Positions 22,736 to 34,464 of a stretch of DNA of 64,000 bases are shown piece after piece. Source of the DNA: Mikania micrantha (taxonomy: Eukaryota > Streptophyta > Magnoliopsida > Asterales > Asteraceae); contig CM018680.1 of the NCBI GenBank assembly GCA_009363875.1, positions 121,283,027 through 121,347,026 of the forward strand. The letters run 5' to 3'. How positions within the stretch are numbered: position 1 is the first letter of the stretch; each line of letters opens with the position of its first letter. The translations under genes and the position numbers were made by a program. The notes below the pieces were generated by a model. It was given only the letters and a program-made list of their open reading frames with translations. It was not told where the DNA came from and made no database searches.

Positions 22736-25153
22736 TTGGTTATGATCAGAATGCCGCCACGAAGACAACCTCCGCTGTTGACATCGACACAAGACCAAGC
22801 TCCACACTCCTCGACGCCATCGCCAAATGACTCACCACCGCCACCTCCTCCACCGCCTCCACCTCCTCCTCCACTGATCACCGAGGCATCAGGTTCAGGA
22901 ACAACACCTATACTGGATCCTACTACTATAGCTTTGGTGACACTACTGAGCAGCCAGATGACCAATCAGATGAAAGCGGCGATACCGGAGATGTTCAACC
23001 TTCTCCGTAATGAGATCAACAACACTGGCAATTCATCAGGAGAAGCCAGTGGGAATACTGGTGGTACCTCACACTACTCTTACAAGTCATTTGTAGGATG
23101 TAAGCCGCCTAGCTTTAGCGGATCTGAAGGAGCCGTTGGATTAATCCAATGGATTGAAAAGATTGAGGCTACTCTGGACCTCTGCAGCTGTCCAGAGCAC
23201 CATAGAGTCCGCTACTCTGCTGGAACATTCAACAAACGGGCTCTGACCTGGTGGAATGGTCAGATCAACGCCCGAGGAAGAGAAGAAGCCATGGCCATGC
23301 CATGGGAGGATTTCAAGACACTGCTGCGAACAGAGTTCTGCCCCAAGAATGAGTTGCAGAAACTGGAGGTTGAATTATCCAACCATGTGATGAAAGGGGC
23401 TGATCATATGGGGTATACTACTCGTTACCACGAGTTAGTTGCTTTAGTACCCGACATGGTACCTACTCTGGAGAAGAGAATTGATAGATATGTGGGTGGA
23501 CTTCCTGCCTGCATTCAGGGCATGGTTGTTTCAGCCAACCCTACTACTGTCGAGTCTGCAGTGAGACTGTCTGGAAAACTCACAGATCTGATGGTTGCCT
23601 CTGGAGTTCTGAAGAAAGAGGCTGACACTGGCAAGAGAAAGGAAGAGTCTTCAAAGAAGCCACAACATCCGCAACACCCGAAGAAGAAACAGAAATTTAT
23701 CAAGAACTACACTGTGGCTACTCCCCTGAACCAAGTAGCAGCGGCACAACAAAGTGTGCCCAAGAGGCAGTATACTGGCCCGCATCCTTTGTGTACTAAG
23801 TGCCAGTATCATCACAATGCTAACACTCCCTGCAGACAATGCACGGGATGTGGAAGGAAGGGTCATTGGGTTCAGCAATGCCGGATGACACCTAACCCAG
23901 CTGTCAACAATGCTGCACTAGCTCTCCCTCCACCAGCCAACCAGAACAATGGTGGATGCTTCAACTGTGGCGAACAAGGCCACTTTGCAAAGAACTGCCC
24001 GAAGAAAGCACAACAAGCAGTTCAAGCTCCTCGTGGAAGGGCTTTTGTTATTGGAGCACCAGCTGCACGCCAGGACCCGAATGTGGTCACTGGTACGTTT
24101 CTCTTACATGACTTTTATGCATCTGTTCTATTTGACACTGGTGCGGATCAGAGTTTTATCTCTGCCGATTTTGCATGCCAACTAGATTCTATAGAAGAAC
24201 AGTTAGATTCCCCTTACATTATAGAAGTAGCTAACGGAAAACAGATCACAGTTAGTACAGTTCACAGGAATTGCCCATTGACACTTAATGGTCATACATT
24301 TGCCATCGACTTAATACCGATGGAGTTGGGTAGTTTTGACATCATTGTTGGAATGGATTGGCTTTCCTCTAACCGAGTGGAAGTCATCTGTTCTGAAAAG
24401 CTGCTTCGAGTTCCATTACCAGATGATCGTGTATTGGAAGTCAGAGGGGATCAAGCAAAACGAAGTGTCAAAATCATTTCCTGCATAAAGGCGCGTAAGT
24501 GTTTACAGAAGAAGTGTGTAGCTTTCTTGGCTCATGTAGTGGAAAAAGAGAAAGACAAGAAGAAGATACAAGACGTACCAGTAGTAAGAGAGTATCCAGA
24601 AGTATTTCCTGAAGACCTACCAGGTTTGCCTCCTGTGCGACCGGTAGAGTTCCGAATCGATTTAGTTCCTGGAGCAACTCCTGTTGCTAAATCTCCTTAT
24701 CGACTAGCACCTTCGGAGATGCAGGAATTATCAAACCAGTTGCAGGAGTTATTGGACAAAGGATTCATTAGACCGAGCTACTCGCCTTGGGGAGCTCCGG
24801 TTTTGTTCGTAAAGAAGAAAGACGGATCGTTCAGAATGTGCATAGATTACAGAGAGCTGAACAAACTAACCATCAAGAATCGGTATCCATTGCCGAGGAT
24901 TGATGATTTGTTTGACCAACTGCAAGGAGCTCAATACTTCTCTAAGATTGACTTGCGGTCTGGTTATCATCAGCTTAGAGTTCAAGACGAAGACATACCG
25001 AAGACGGCATTCCGAACCAGATACGGGCATTACGAATTCATGGTGATGCCTTTCGGATTGACGAACGCACCAGCGGTATTCATGGATCTCATGAACCGAG
25101 TGTGCAAGCCGTATTTGGATCAGTTTGTTATTGTTTTATCGATGACATACTGA
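22736..25153 (+). CDS. Gypsy A Gag, protease and N-terminal RT (frame broken at 25134-25137)
   Basis: A proline run (about residues 34-46) precedes the Gag domain, which starts near KSFVGCKPPSFSGSEGAVG (about 115). Two CCHC knuckles follow (CTGCGRKGHWVQQC near 367, CFNCGEQGHFAKNC near 407). The protease site LFDTGADQSF is near 465. RT begins near 630 and includes DYRELNKLTIKNRYPLPRID. The frame ends in a stop just before the RT catalytic FIDD because a T run at 25134-25137 is one base short. RT continues in the frame starting at 25102. The natural start is probably the Met at residue 6 (MPPRRQPP, 22751). Domain order and LTR length fit the Tekay/Del chromovirus lineage of Ty3/gypsy. Confidence 0.9.
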   Translation: MVMIRMPPRRQPPLLTSTQDQAPHSSTPSPNDSPPPPPPPPPPPPPLITEASGSGTTPILDPTTIALVTLLSSQMTNQMKAAIPEMFNLLRNEINNTGNSSGEASGNTGGTSHYSYKSFVGCKPPSFSGSEGAVGLIQWIEKIEATLDLCSCPEHHRVRYSAGTFNKRALTWWNGQINARGREEAMAMPWEDFKTLLRTEFCPKNELQKLEVELSNHVMKGADHMGYTTRYHELVALVPDMVPTLEKRIDRYVGGLPACIQGMVVSANPTTVESAVRLSGKLTDLMVASGVLKKEADTGKRKEESSKKPQHPQHPKKKQKFIKNYTVATPLNQVAAAQQSVPKRQYTGPHPLCTKCQYHHNANTPCRQCTGCGRKGHWVQQCRMTPNPAVNNAALALPPPANQNNGGCFNCGEQGHFAKNCPKKAQQAVQAPRGRAFVIGAPAARQDPNVVTGTFLLHDFYASVLFDTGADQSFISADFACQLDSIEEQLDSPYIIEVANGKQITVSTVHRNCPLTLNGHTFAIDLIPMELGSFDIIVGMDWLSSNRVEVICSEKLLRVPLPDDRVLEVRGDQAKRSVKIISCIKARKCLQKKCVAFLAHVVEKEKDKKKIQDVPVVREYPEVFPEDLPGLPPVRPVEFRIDLVPGATPVAKSPYRLAPSEMQELSNQLQELLDKGFIRPSYSPWGAPVLFVKKKDGSFRMCIDYRELNKLTIKNRYPLPRIDDLFDQLQGAQYFSKIDLRSGYHQLRVQDEDIPKTAFRTRYGHYEFMVMPFGLTNAPAVFMDLMNRVCKPYLDQFVIVLSMTY

Positions 25154-27423
25154 TTTACTCCAAGAGCAAAGCAGAGCATGAGCAACATCTCAGGAAGATC
25201 TTGGAACTGTTGATGGAACAGAAACTCTATGCCAAGTTCTCTAAATGTGAATTTTGGTTAAGGGAAGTTCAGTTTCTTGGTCACGTAGTCAACAGTGAGG
25301 GAATACACGTAGATCCCGCCAAGATTGAAGCAATAAAGAACTGGGACACTCCGAAGACACCAACGGAGATACGGTCTTTTCTGGGATTGGCAGGTTATTA
25401 TAGGAGGTTCATCTCGAACTTTTCTAAGATAGCTTTGCCACTCACTAAGTTAACTCAGAAAAGTGAACCGTTTGTCTGGGAACAGAAACAAGAAGATGCT
25501 TTTCAGACACTGAAGCAGAAGTTATGTAATGCTCCAATTCTATCACTCCCGGAAGGATGTGATGACTTTGTTGTTTATTGTGATGCATCCCATCAGGGAC
25601 TTGGGTGCGTACTGATGCAACGAGACAAAGTTATCGCTTATGCATCGAGACAGTTAAAAGTTCATGAGAAGAATTACACAACTCATGATCTTGAACTGGG
25701 AGCAGTGATTTTTGCATTGAAAATCTGGAGACATTACTTATATGGCACTAAGTGTACCATATTTACTGATCACAAGAGTCTGCAGCACATCTTTGATCAG
25801 AAGGAGCTCAACATGCGACAACGCCGTTGGGTTGAACTTCTGAATGATTATGATTGTGTGATCAAGTACCATCCGGGAAAGGCAAACGTTGTAGCTGATG
25901 CCTTGAGTCGGAAGGAACGAGTCAAACCTTTACGCGTTAGAGCTATGGGGATGACTGTGCAGACCAGTTTACAAGACATAATCATTCAGGCACAACAGGA
26001 ATCAGTTGATAAGGGAAACTTAAAGAAAGAACTTGACTGCGGAGCAGAGAAACATTTAGAGACCAAGTCTGATGGAATGATCTACTATCAGGATCGTATA
26101 TGGATCCCAGCGGTAGATGAATTGAGAAGACTTATCTTCGATGAGGCACACAAGACAAAATACTCAGTTCATCCAGGCGCTGATAAAATGTACCAAGACT
26201 TGCGTGGATTTTATTGGTGGCCGGGAATGAAGAAAGACATAGCCGAGTATGTCGGTCGATGTCTAACGTGTGCGAAGGTAAAGGCGGAACACCAGAGACC
26301 GTCTGGTTTACTGGAACAGCCTGAGATTCCGCTCTGGAAGTGGGAACAAATAGCTATGGACTTCATTACCAAGCTACCCCGCACTTCCAGTGGTCACGAC
26401 ACGATTTGGGTAATCATAGATCGTTTAACAAAATCTGCTCACTTCTTGCCGATGCGTGAAACCTTCACGATGGATAAACTGGCAAGATTATACATCAACG
26501 AGATAGTGGTACGTCATGGTGTGCCATTGTCAATTATTTCTGATAGAGACAGCAGATTTACTTCAAGGTTCTGGCAATCATTGCAGAAGTCTCTAGGGAC
26601 ACAGTTAAATCTGAGTACAGCTTACCATCCACAAACGGACGGTCAAAGCGAACGTACGATTCAGACCCTAGAGGATATGTTAAGAACCTGTATTTTGGAT
26701 TTCGGTGGGAATTGGGATTCTCATTTGCCACTAATCGAGTTCTCCTACAATAACAGTTATCACAGCAGTATCGGATGTGCACCATTCGAGGCTCTTTATG
26801 GCCGGAAATGCCGATCACCGATTTGTTGGACTGAAGTGGGAGATAACCGTATAACTGGGCCAGAACTTATTCAGGAAACCACTGACAAGATTGCTCAGAT
26901 TCAAAGAAGACTACAAGCTACCAGAAGCAGACAAAAGAGCTACGCTGACAAACGGCGTAAGCCGTTGGAATTCCAAGTAGGAGACCGAGTCATGTTAAAG
27001 GTTTCTCCTTGGAAGGGTGTAGTACGTTTTGGAACGAAAGGCAAGTTAGCACCACGATATGTGGGACCGTTCGAAATCATCGAACGTATTGGTCCTGTGG
27101 CGTATAGACTGAGATTACCAGATGAACTCAGTGGTGTGCATGACGTGTTTCACGTCTCAAACTTAAAGAAATGCCTTGCTGACGAATCACTCGTCATTCC
27201 ACTCGAAGAAATTCAAGTTGATGATCAGTTACATTTCATAGAAGAACCTTTAGAGATTATGGATCGCAAAGTCAAGCAACTGAGGCGAAGCCGTATTCCG
27301 ATTGTAAAGGTTCGATGGAATTCAAGACGCGGACCCGAGTTTACTTGGGAACGTGAAGATCACATGAAGTTAAAGTATCCCCAATTGTTTGAAGAGGAAG
27401 CTGTACCCGATAACAATTCTTAA
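25102..27423 (+). CDS. Gypsy A C-terminal RT, RNase H, integrase and chromodomain-like tail
   Basis: This frame overlaps the previous one by about 50 bases and continues it after a one-base shift. It opens with the RT motif FIDDILIYSKS, then RNase H (YCDASHQGLGCVLMQRD near 158). The integrase zinc finger (HPGADKMY...CLTCAKVKAEH) lies near 365-400. The integrase core residues are in MDFITKLPRT (about 420), ISDRDSRFTS (about 480) and DGQSERTIQTLE (about 515). The last 60 residues (VKQLRRSRIPIVKVRWNSRR and EFTWEREDHM) match the chromodomain-type tail of Tekay elements. The first Met is unlikely to be a real start; the natural product would be the continuous Gag-Pol. The polypurine tract AAGGGGAGAC follows at about 27449-27457, directly before the next LTR. 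Confidence 0.9.
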   Translation: MQAVFGSVCYCFIDDILIYSKSKAEHEQHLRKILELLMEQKLYAKFSKCEFWLREVQFLGHVVNSEGIHVDPAKIEAIKNWDTPKTPTEIRSFLGLAGYYRRFISNFSKIALPLTKLTQKSEPFVWEQKQEDAFQTLKQKLCNAPILSLPEGCDDFVVYCDASHQGLGCVLMQRDKVIAYASRQLKVHEKNYTTHDLELGAVIFALKIWRHYLYGTKCTIFTDHKSLQHIFDQKELNMRQRRWVELLNDYDCVIKYHPGKANVVADALSRKERVKPLRVRAMGMTVQTSLQDIIIQAQQESVDKGNLKKELDCGAEKHLETKSDGMIYYQDRIWIPAVDELRRLIFDEAHKTKYSVHPGADKMYQDLRGFYWWPGMKKDIAEYVGRCLTCAKVKAEHQRPSGLLEQPEIPLWKWEQIAMDFITKLPRTSSGHDTIWVIIDRLTKSAHFLPMRETFTMDKLARLYINEIVVRHGVPLSIISDRDSRFTSRFWQSLQKSLGTQLNLSTAYHPQTDGQSERTIQTLEDMLRTCILDFGGNWDSHLPLIEFSYNNSYHSSIGCAPFEALYGRKCRSPICWTEVGDNRITGPELIQETTDKIAQIQRRLQATRSRQKSYADKRRKPLEFQVGDRVMLKVSPWKGVVRFGTKGKLAPRYVGPFEIIERIGPVAYRLRLPDELSGVHDVFHVSNLKKCLADESLVIPLEEIQVDDQLHFIEEPLEIMDRKVKQLRRSRIPIVKVRWNSRRGPEFTWEREDHMKLKYPQLFEEEAVPDNNS

Positions 27424-28238
27424 ATTTCGGGACGAAATTTCTTTAACAAGGGGAGACTGTAACATCAGTGCCGGAACCGTCACCGGAACAGTGATCGTAA
27501 CAGTGCATGAACAGTAATCAGGTACAATTTTCATATAATTCAGTGTATTTCATGTTCATATCAAACATCAGTATCATTTCATGCTAACAAAACAGTGAAT
27601 TCACAGCCATTTCAGAGAAATCAGTTCAGAACAATGACTCTTGAGTCAGATAATTATCTGGCAACACAGAATCATCATGTGATTTATTTGCTAGGATTTT
27701 ATTATGTATAAACGTATGTGAGGCCTTACAGGACAAAACAACACGAATATCGTTAAGTGAATGCTAAACCGACAGATTATTCGTATAGGTGACGATCTGT
27801 ACGAATAAACCTGAAAGTTTAACGTTCTGAATGATATTCAATAATTAGAAAACAAGGTTGAAAAGTGTAGTTATCGTCGTATTTGATTCGAACAAATACG
27901 CGCGATGACCGCGCGATTCGATTTAAACGTTAAATAAATATTTTGAAATTTTAATAATTAAAAGATATTTAGTTAATTTATTAGGAATTACAACCTAAAA
28001 TAATTTAGTTGATTCTATTTTAAAACCGAGTCGTTTCGTACGAAAACGACGCGAAAACGACGTTTCTACGCGAAACCACGCGAAACCGAACGAACCCGAA
28101 CGAACCCGGTATTATTTCCCACATTTATTGTGGCATTTAATGCCACAACAACCACAACCACCAGCCATCTCCTTCATTCACGTTCAACCTCTCTCTCTCT
28201 AAACCTTCACAAGGGTTTTCAACTTCTCTCTAAGATCT

Positions 28239-31227
28239 TGTCACACCCCCAAATTCCCACTCGTGGTGTCAGTCCACGTGGGTGTGACGTGGCCAGGATC
28301 ACAGCTCATGGTCATATAGAACGACTCTATATGAGTTAACTCAACCATACAGTTTGTAAAATAAGACTAGTTTCATAAGTTTAGCAGCGGAAAAGTTCAT
28401 CATTAAAGCAGCGGAATTAAGTAATCAGAACTACATTGTTAACATTGTTTAAAATGACAAAAATCAAAACATAAGCCTAGGATTAGAGTCTATATGTATG
28501 CAGACTCTCTTGTGCATCTCCATGTGCATCCTAGCTCGTGCTGTTCAGTTACCTGAGAATACATGCTAAAGTGTGTCAACATAAAGTTGGTGAGTTCACA
28601 GGTTTAAGTATTGGAAAACAGTAAAACAGTTATATATACCGGGTATGCTAAATAGTTTTGTTGGATCTACGATCCGTAGAGTGTGTCATGTCATCTTACC
28701 GAAACTCGACTGTTTCCATTTGCCTCTGCGGGTCATCGCGGAACCCGACATCAACATCGATATTACACTCGTTATGACCGCAGTCAACGTTGTTGCCGAG
28801 TGGGGCTAGTCAAACCCAGTAGTACTACGTAATAACGACTCGTTTGTACACAACTAACGGTAAGGGTAGAGAGGTCTTGATGCGATAATAGTACACTCAA
28901 AATAGTTTTGTAACATACCGGTCATATATCTAAAGCAGTTGCATAGTATTCTCACCCCAAAAGATTAGTAAAACATTTAATGAGTAAAAGTGGGGCTGTA
29001 AACTCACCTGAGTTTGCTTGAGTGCGTTCTTACGAGAACGGAGTAGCTCGCTGGCTAGTAGATACCTATATCACATAGGTGTTATAAGTTTGTGATCATA
29101 TTTGTGTGGGTCTCACAGGACCGTATTCATGTCTAAACAACTCCTGGTTGTTATGTGGGTCGCGTTGACCGTGGTTGACCGTGTTGGTCGTGTTGATCGT
29201 GTTTGACCTAACGACCCGTTGGTGAATCGTGTGTCGTTTGTGTATCGTGTAACATTCGTGTAAGTGCTCGTCGGGTGCAAAACATGCAAGTCTCGTCTAT
29301 GGACAACTTACTATTTATAGTAAGTTTCCATTTATGGGAAGTTCACAAAGCATATTGATTTTATAGTTCTAGCATGCTCATTTGTCCTATGTGATCATGT
29401 TAACACATAGCACATCATCATATGAATTCACATAAGTTGTTTAGGTCATGTTGGCACACAAAAGTTTCCTAAAATGGAAAGTTTCCATTTCTAGCATATG
29501 CGGTATCGGAATCCGTATAACTTAGCATTCCATCATCATATTATATCAGGTTAAACCATTTAGCATATTCAAAACATACAAAACATTCATAAGTCGTGAT
29601 TTCTAAGAATAAAGTTACTAAAAATAGTAACTCTGTCCTAAATGCATCAAAGGTTCATCCTAAACACTTCTAATCTATTTTCATATAACAAGTCATCATA
29701 ATAGAGCACGTAACATCATTTAAGCATGTTGGTCTAGATCCAATCACTATCTATCAACATTTTGACTATGAAAGTTACTAAAAATAGTAATTATGACTAT
29801 TATCATACAAATAACCATTCTAATCTATCCTAGACCATTTTTATCACACATATCATCATATTATGCCTTTTAACATTATCTAATCATGCTCATATAGTCA
29901 AAATCACCATTTATCGATATTTAGGCCCAAAAAGTTACTAAATATAGTAATTTGGCTAGATATGACCATAATCAACTTCAAACTCACATTCTAAGCATCA
30001 ATATTACTCTAAAATCGTTCTAATATCAAATCCATATACATGCATGTTCACAATACTATCCATTTCACCATTTTCTAACTAAAAAGTTACTATTAATAGA
30101 AAGTTCATCAAAAATCATAGTTTTAACCATATTAACAACATCCAACCATGTAGATCATCACCACTAACATTTATATTCATATAACATCATTCAAAATCAT
30201 CTAAAACGCCTTAGATCATACATGCATGTCAAGATTTCATCATTTCGTGACCAAAATACGCATTTCATACAAACACATCATCATGGATTGTCATATATCC
30301 TTACAATAACATTATAGATCATCAATTACAGTGGATTCATCGACAAACCCAGATTCAAATGGGTGAAAATTCGTGCATGTGGTGGATGAGTGCTTGCATG
30401 CGGGTTCTACCCATTGCATGTGTGTGTTTTGAGGTGTAGAGAGCATTTTAGTCATAGAACTACCTTCCAAAGCCTCAAGATGGTCGAGATGGTGACAAGA
30501 TCAGCCCCCAATGCTTCTGGAACTTCGAATGATGCAGGTTCAAGAGGTTGGTGGTGGTTTCAAGCTCCAAATATGGACTCCAAGCTTCAATCCTCTTCAA
30601 TCTTAAGCTTCAAGGACCTCCAATGGCTTCCAAGAGGTCAATTCAGGGTGTTTCAGAGAGAAATGATCGAGATGTAGCGTGCTTGGCCGAAGAAATGATT
30701 AAGAGTAGAGTAGGATAGGATTTGCCTTGGTTAAATAAAGATATTGTCGACTGGCACCCATCGCGTACCGCGGAAAAGTCAGAAAAGATTCCTCGCGATA
30801 CGCGGAGGAATTCGGGGTTCAAACCCCCGCGTCGCCTGTCGCGTACCGCTACAGGACCTCCTGTTGGGCCATCGCGTACCGCGATGGGCCCCTGGAGAGC
30901 CCAATAAACCTAGTTTTGTTGTCTCGAACCGATTTTCGCGTATTTCTCGATTACGCTTATCGTTTCTCGATATATAAACATTGTTCCCAATATTTTAGGT
31001 TCCCCAGAACCTAGGTGCAGTGAAAGTGTACTGTGGTTTCACCAACGTTCGTTATTCAAGACACGTGCGTTGTGTTTTGCGATAATTCCATGAATTATCA
31101 GTGCGTTTGGTCTGTTGTGCTACGTGTCACACTAAATATTAATTATTCTAATGCCACGTATGCAATAATAATATAAATTATTATTAAAGTAAAGTTAGTG
31201 CTGACCTGGAATTTACGAGGTGTCACA
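28239..31227 (-). repeat. 3' LTR of gypsy B
   Basis: This 2,989-bp LTR contains several short palindromes of the type GTTACTA...TAGTAAC (29305, 29613, 29773, 29933). It has a donor-like CAG|GTGAGT on the - strand at 29007 and an acceptor-like CTCAG at 28553. TATATA near 30970 could serve as a promoter TATA. Confidence 0.92.
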
Positions 31228-34200
31228 TCATCCCCCAGTTAATAGGAATTTCGTCCCGAAATTCAGTTCGTGTTGTCGGTGTTTGGGTAGTGTGTGAACA
31301 GGTGAAGTTATTTCCCCTTCATTTGGTCCTCTCGATTCAATGAAGAATTTCAATTCACGTCTCGAGCTCCATCATACCTTGTCTTTCGGTATATGACTAA
31401 GTTTGAGCTTCTTGACTTTTTGCTCCATAACCCCTATTGATTCCTCAACGAAGTGCGGTTGCTCATCGACTCGGATTTCCTATTGTTTCGTCGCATAAGC
31501 TCTTCTAGAGGTTAGATACATGAAGGACTTTTGTGTACGTTACTTAGCTCATGTGACAAGTTCTATTTGTAGGTCACGGGGCCTATCCGTTTGGTGTTCT
31601 CAAAAGGTGTGATGTAACGGGGATTCAGCTTCCCTTGTTTGCCAAATTGTATAACCCCTTTCCAAGGCGAGACCTCGAGTAACACTCTGTTTCCCACCTG
31701 AAATCCCAAGGTTTCACGCCTCTTGTCGGCATAGCTTTTCTGTCTGTCCCGAGCTGTTGCCATTCGTTTACGTATTTGCACGATTTTCTTGGTCATTTTG
31801 TGCACAAGTTCGGGACCTGTTAGTTGACTTCCACAACTTCCGTCTAACAGATGAATGATTGACACTTACGTCCCTAGGGTGCTTCGAATGTTGCAGCTTG
31901 TATACTTGTTGTACGGGAACTTAACTAACGATAAGCGAGTCTCCCCGCTGTTGTCGAAGTCATTGACACATGCTCGAAGTGCGTTTTCCAATGTCTGTAT
32001 AGTTCGTTTGCTCCGCCCATCAGTTTGCGGACGGTAACGGTTCTCATATCCAAATCTTGTGCCCAATGTCTGATGCTAGGATTTCTAGAAACGTGACGTA
32101 AATCAGTTGTCATAGTTAGGGATGATCAAGATTGATACTACACGTCGAGTGACCATTTCCTTTCAGCCTCCCTGATGGGTAGAAAGTGTTAGTCGATCAA
32201 CAATTACTCAAACGGTATCGCAACCACTTGCCATCCTTGGCAGTTTAGTTAGTAGGTCCATAGGAATCTACTCCCATTTCCATATTGGATTCTTGGGTTG
32301 TTGAAATAGCCCTGATGGCTTTTGGTATTCAATCTTGACCTTTGAGCACGTTTAAACATTTACCCGCGTAAGTTGCTAATTTTGCCTTCTCGTTCGGCCA
32401 CCGATGGATCGTTTTTAGGTCATGGTACATTCCTCAGGGACCGGATGTAGAGAATGTCGGCTCCTTTGGGCTTCATTCATCACTACGACTCTCAGTCCTC
32501 CGTAGTGCGGCATCCAGTTCCGGTCCATAAGATAGTAGGTTACATCGGCCTTTCCGTCTGTTTATCCGTGCCACACAGGGATATATGAGTGAGGTCCTCG
32601 ACCTTTAGAGATTCCTGTTGTGCAGTTTGGATTCCGATTGGGTAGTCCCGAGTGAATCGTAAGTTGTAGTGCACGTACGCTCTTGGTTGTTTCTTTTCGA
32701 CTCATCGTGTCAGCTACTACGTTAGTTTTACTAACGTGGTACTTGCTAGTACAATCATAATTGCCTATCCGTTAGTCCCATCTGAGCTGTCTCATGTTCA
32801 GTCCCTTCTGGTCGAAGGTGTGTTGCAGTCTCTTGTGATTTGCGAATATCGTGCATTTCGTGTCGGATAGGTAGTATCACTAAATCTTCTGTGCGAATGC
32901 CTTGGCTCACTTACCAAATCAGGGGTTGTATAATTCTTCTTGAGCACCTTTAATTGTCGTGGCATGTTAGCTAAAATCTTTTTGTGTCGTATCAATCATG
33001 CAGCCGAGTCCTTGTTCGGGAGCGCCAAAATACTCCATGAAGTCATCGCATCCTTTTGGTAGGGGTAAGATTGGTGCACTACGCAACTTTTGCTTTAAAA
33101 GGGTCGAAGGCAGATCTTTGTTTCCCTTTTCATTCGAATTTCTGGTCTTTATGCGTCAAGAAGTTAATGATTGTGCGATCTTCGAAAGTCCTTCGATAAA
33201 CCGCCTGTCGTAAAAATGGCTACAATTCGGTTGGAGTCTTGAGTGTTTCTCCGTTCTTAATGATTTCCGTCTTGGCTAGGTCTACATGTATTCCTTTCTT
33301 GTTAACCACGTGTCCAAGGAGGTTGACTTCGCGGATCCAAAAATCGCATTTAGAGAACTTCGCGATTAGTTGCTCGGTCTTCAGTGATTCCAAGACAAGC
33401 CTCAATTGCTCAGCTGTTTCTCCAGGTTCATGGAGTAAATCAGGTTATCGACAATAAGTACTACTAAGAATTTATCGAGACATGATTTGCACACTTGATT
33501 CATAAGGTCCATGAATACCGCCGGTGCGTTGGTCAGTCTGACAGGCATAACCAGAAACTCGTAATGTCCGTGTAGTGTCTTGAAAGTTGTCTTCAGTATA
33601 TCGCCCTCCTGTATTCTTAGTTGATGGTAATCGGGTCTTAAATCGACTTTCGAATAGTAGCTTGACCCTTGCAATTGGTCAAACAGGTCGTCTATTCGAG
33701 GTAGAGGGTATCGACTCTTGGCTGTTACCTTGTTCAGTTCCCGGTAGTCTATACATATACGGAACGATCCGTCCTTTCTCTTCACAAGCTAGACCGGTGC
33801 TCTCCACGGTGAGAAGCTTGGTCGGATAAATCCTTTATCTAACAACTCTTGCAGTTGACTAGACAGTTCCTGCATTTTTGTAGGAGACATTTGGTATGGC
33901 ACCTTGGCTATTGGTGCTGCTCCTGGATTGGATCTATTTGAAACTCCACTTGCCGTGTTGGTGGTAGTCCCGATAGATCGTCTAGAAAGACTTCTGGAAA
34001 AATCGCGAACGACAGCGATGTCTTTGATCTTTCGTTCCTTCTTTGGTTGTTCAGTGATAAGTGCCAGGATAGCTGTGTATTCTTTCTTGTAGGTATTTGC
34101 TAGCCTTCATTCATAACGTGATGTTTAGCGTTATTCTCTGTCGTTCTCCTTGAATTGGGACCTGGTTTCCATTTGGCAACGTAACATTGATCTATATTCA

Positions 34201-34464
34201 CATTGTACACTAGTTCTGCTTGGTTTGTAGGTACTAGTGTGTCCCCACCACTGCATCAAAGTTCCCGAGAGTTACTAGAATTAGGTCGATCTTAAATTCG
34301 TGACTCGTCAATATCAAGACGTATCCTTTGAGAATGTGTTGCGTCTTCAATCAGCTTACAGTTGCTAATTCTACGGTATACTTATAGTCTAGTGGTGTCG
34401 GGGAAATGTTAAGCATTTTACTAAATTCACTAGGTATCAGGCTACTATTAGCACCGATATCACA
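31228..34464 (-). pseudogene. Gypsy B pol remnants (protease, RT, RNase H, integrase), many breaks
   Basis: Reading downwards, a protease remnant with DIGANSS follows the Gag stop at once. RT is recognisable in 33785-33402 (DYRELNKVTAKSRYPLPRID) and continues out of frame in 33405-33220 (KFSKCDFWIREVNLLGHVV). RNase H traces (RQLKVLKKNYTT) lie in 32995-32798. Integrase traces lie in 32066-31866 (PQTDGRSKRTIQTLE) and 31865-31563 (ARDRQKSYADKRRETLGFQV). The pieces keep the normal gypsy order but lie in different frames with stops between them, and no long frame remains. The relationship to family A pol is plain at the motif level. Confidence 0.85.

Noticed and set aside
22732..22965. - strand frame with a poly-Gly run
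   Set aside because: It is the antisense shadow of the proline run in gypsy A Gag. The same applies at 42706-42939.
30390..30977. Three + strand frames in the gypsy B LTR, repeated at 38639-39226
   Set aside because: They are antisense to the element and appear twice only because the LTR does.
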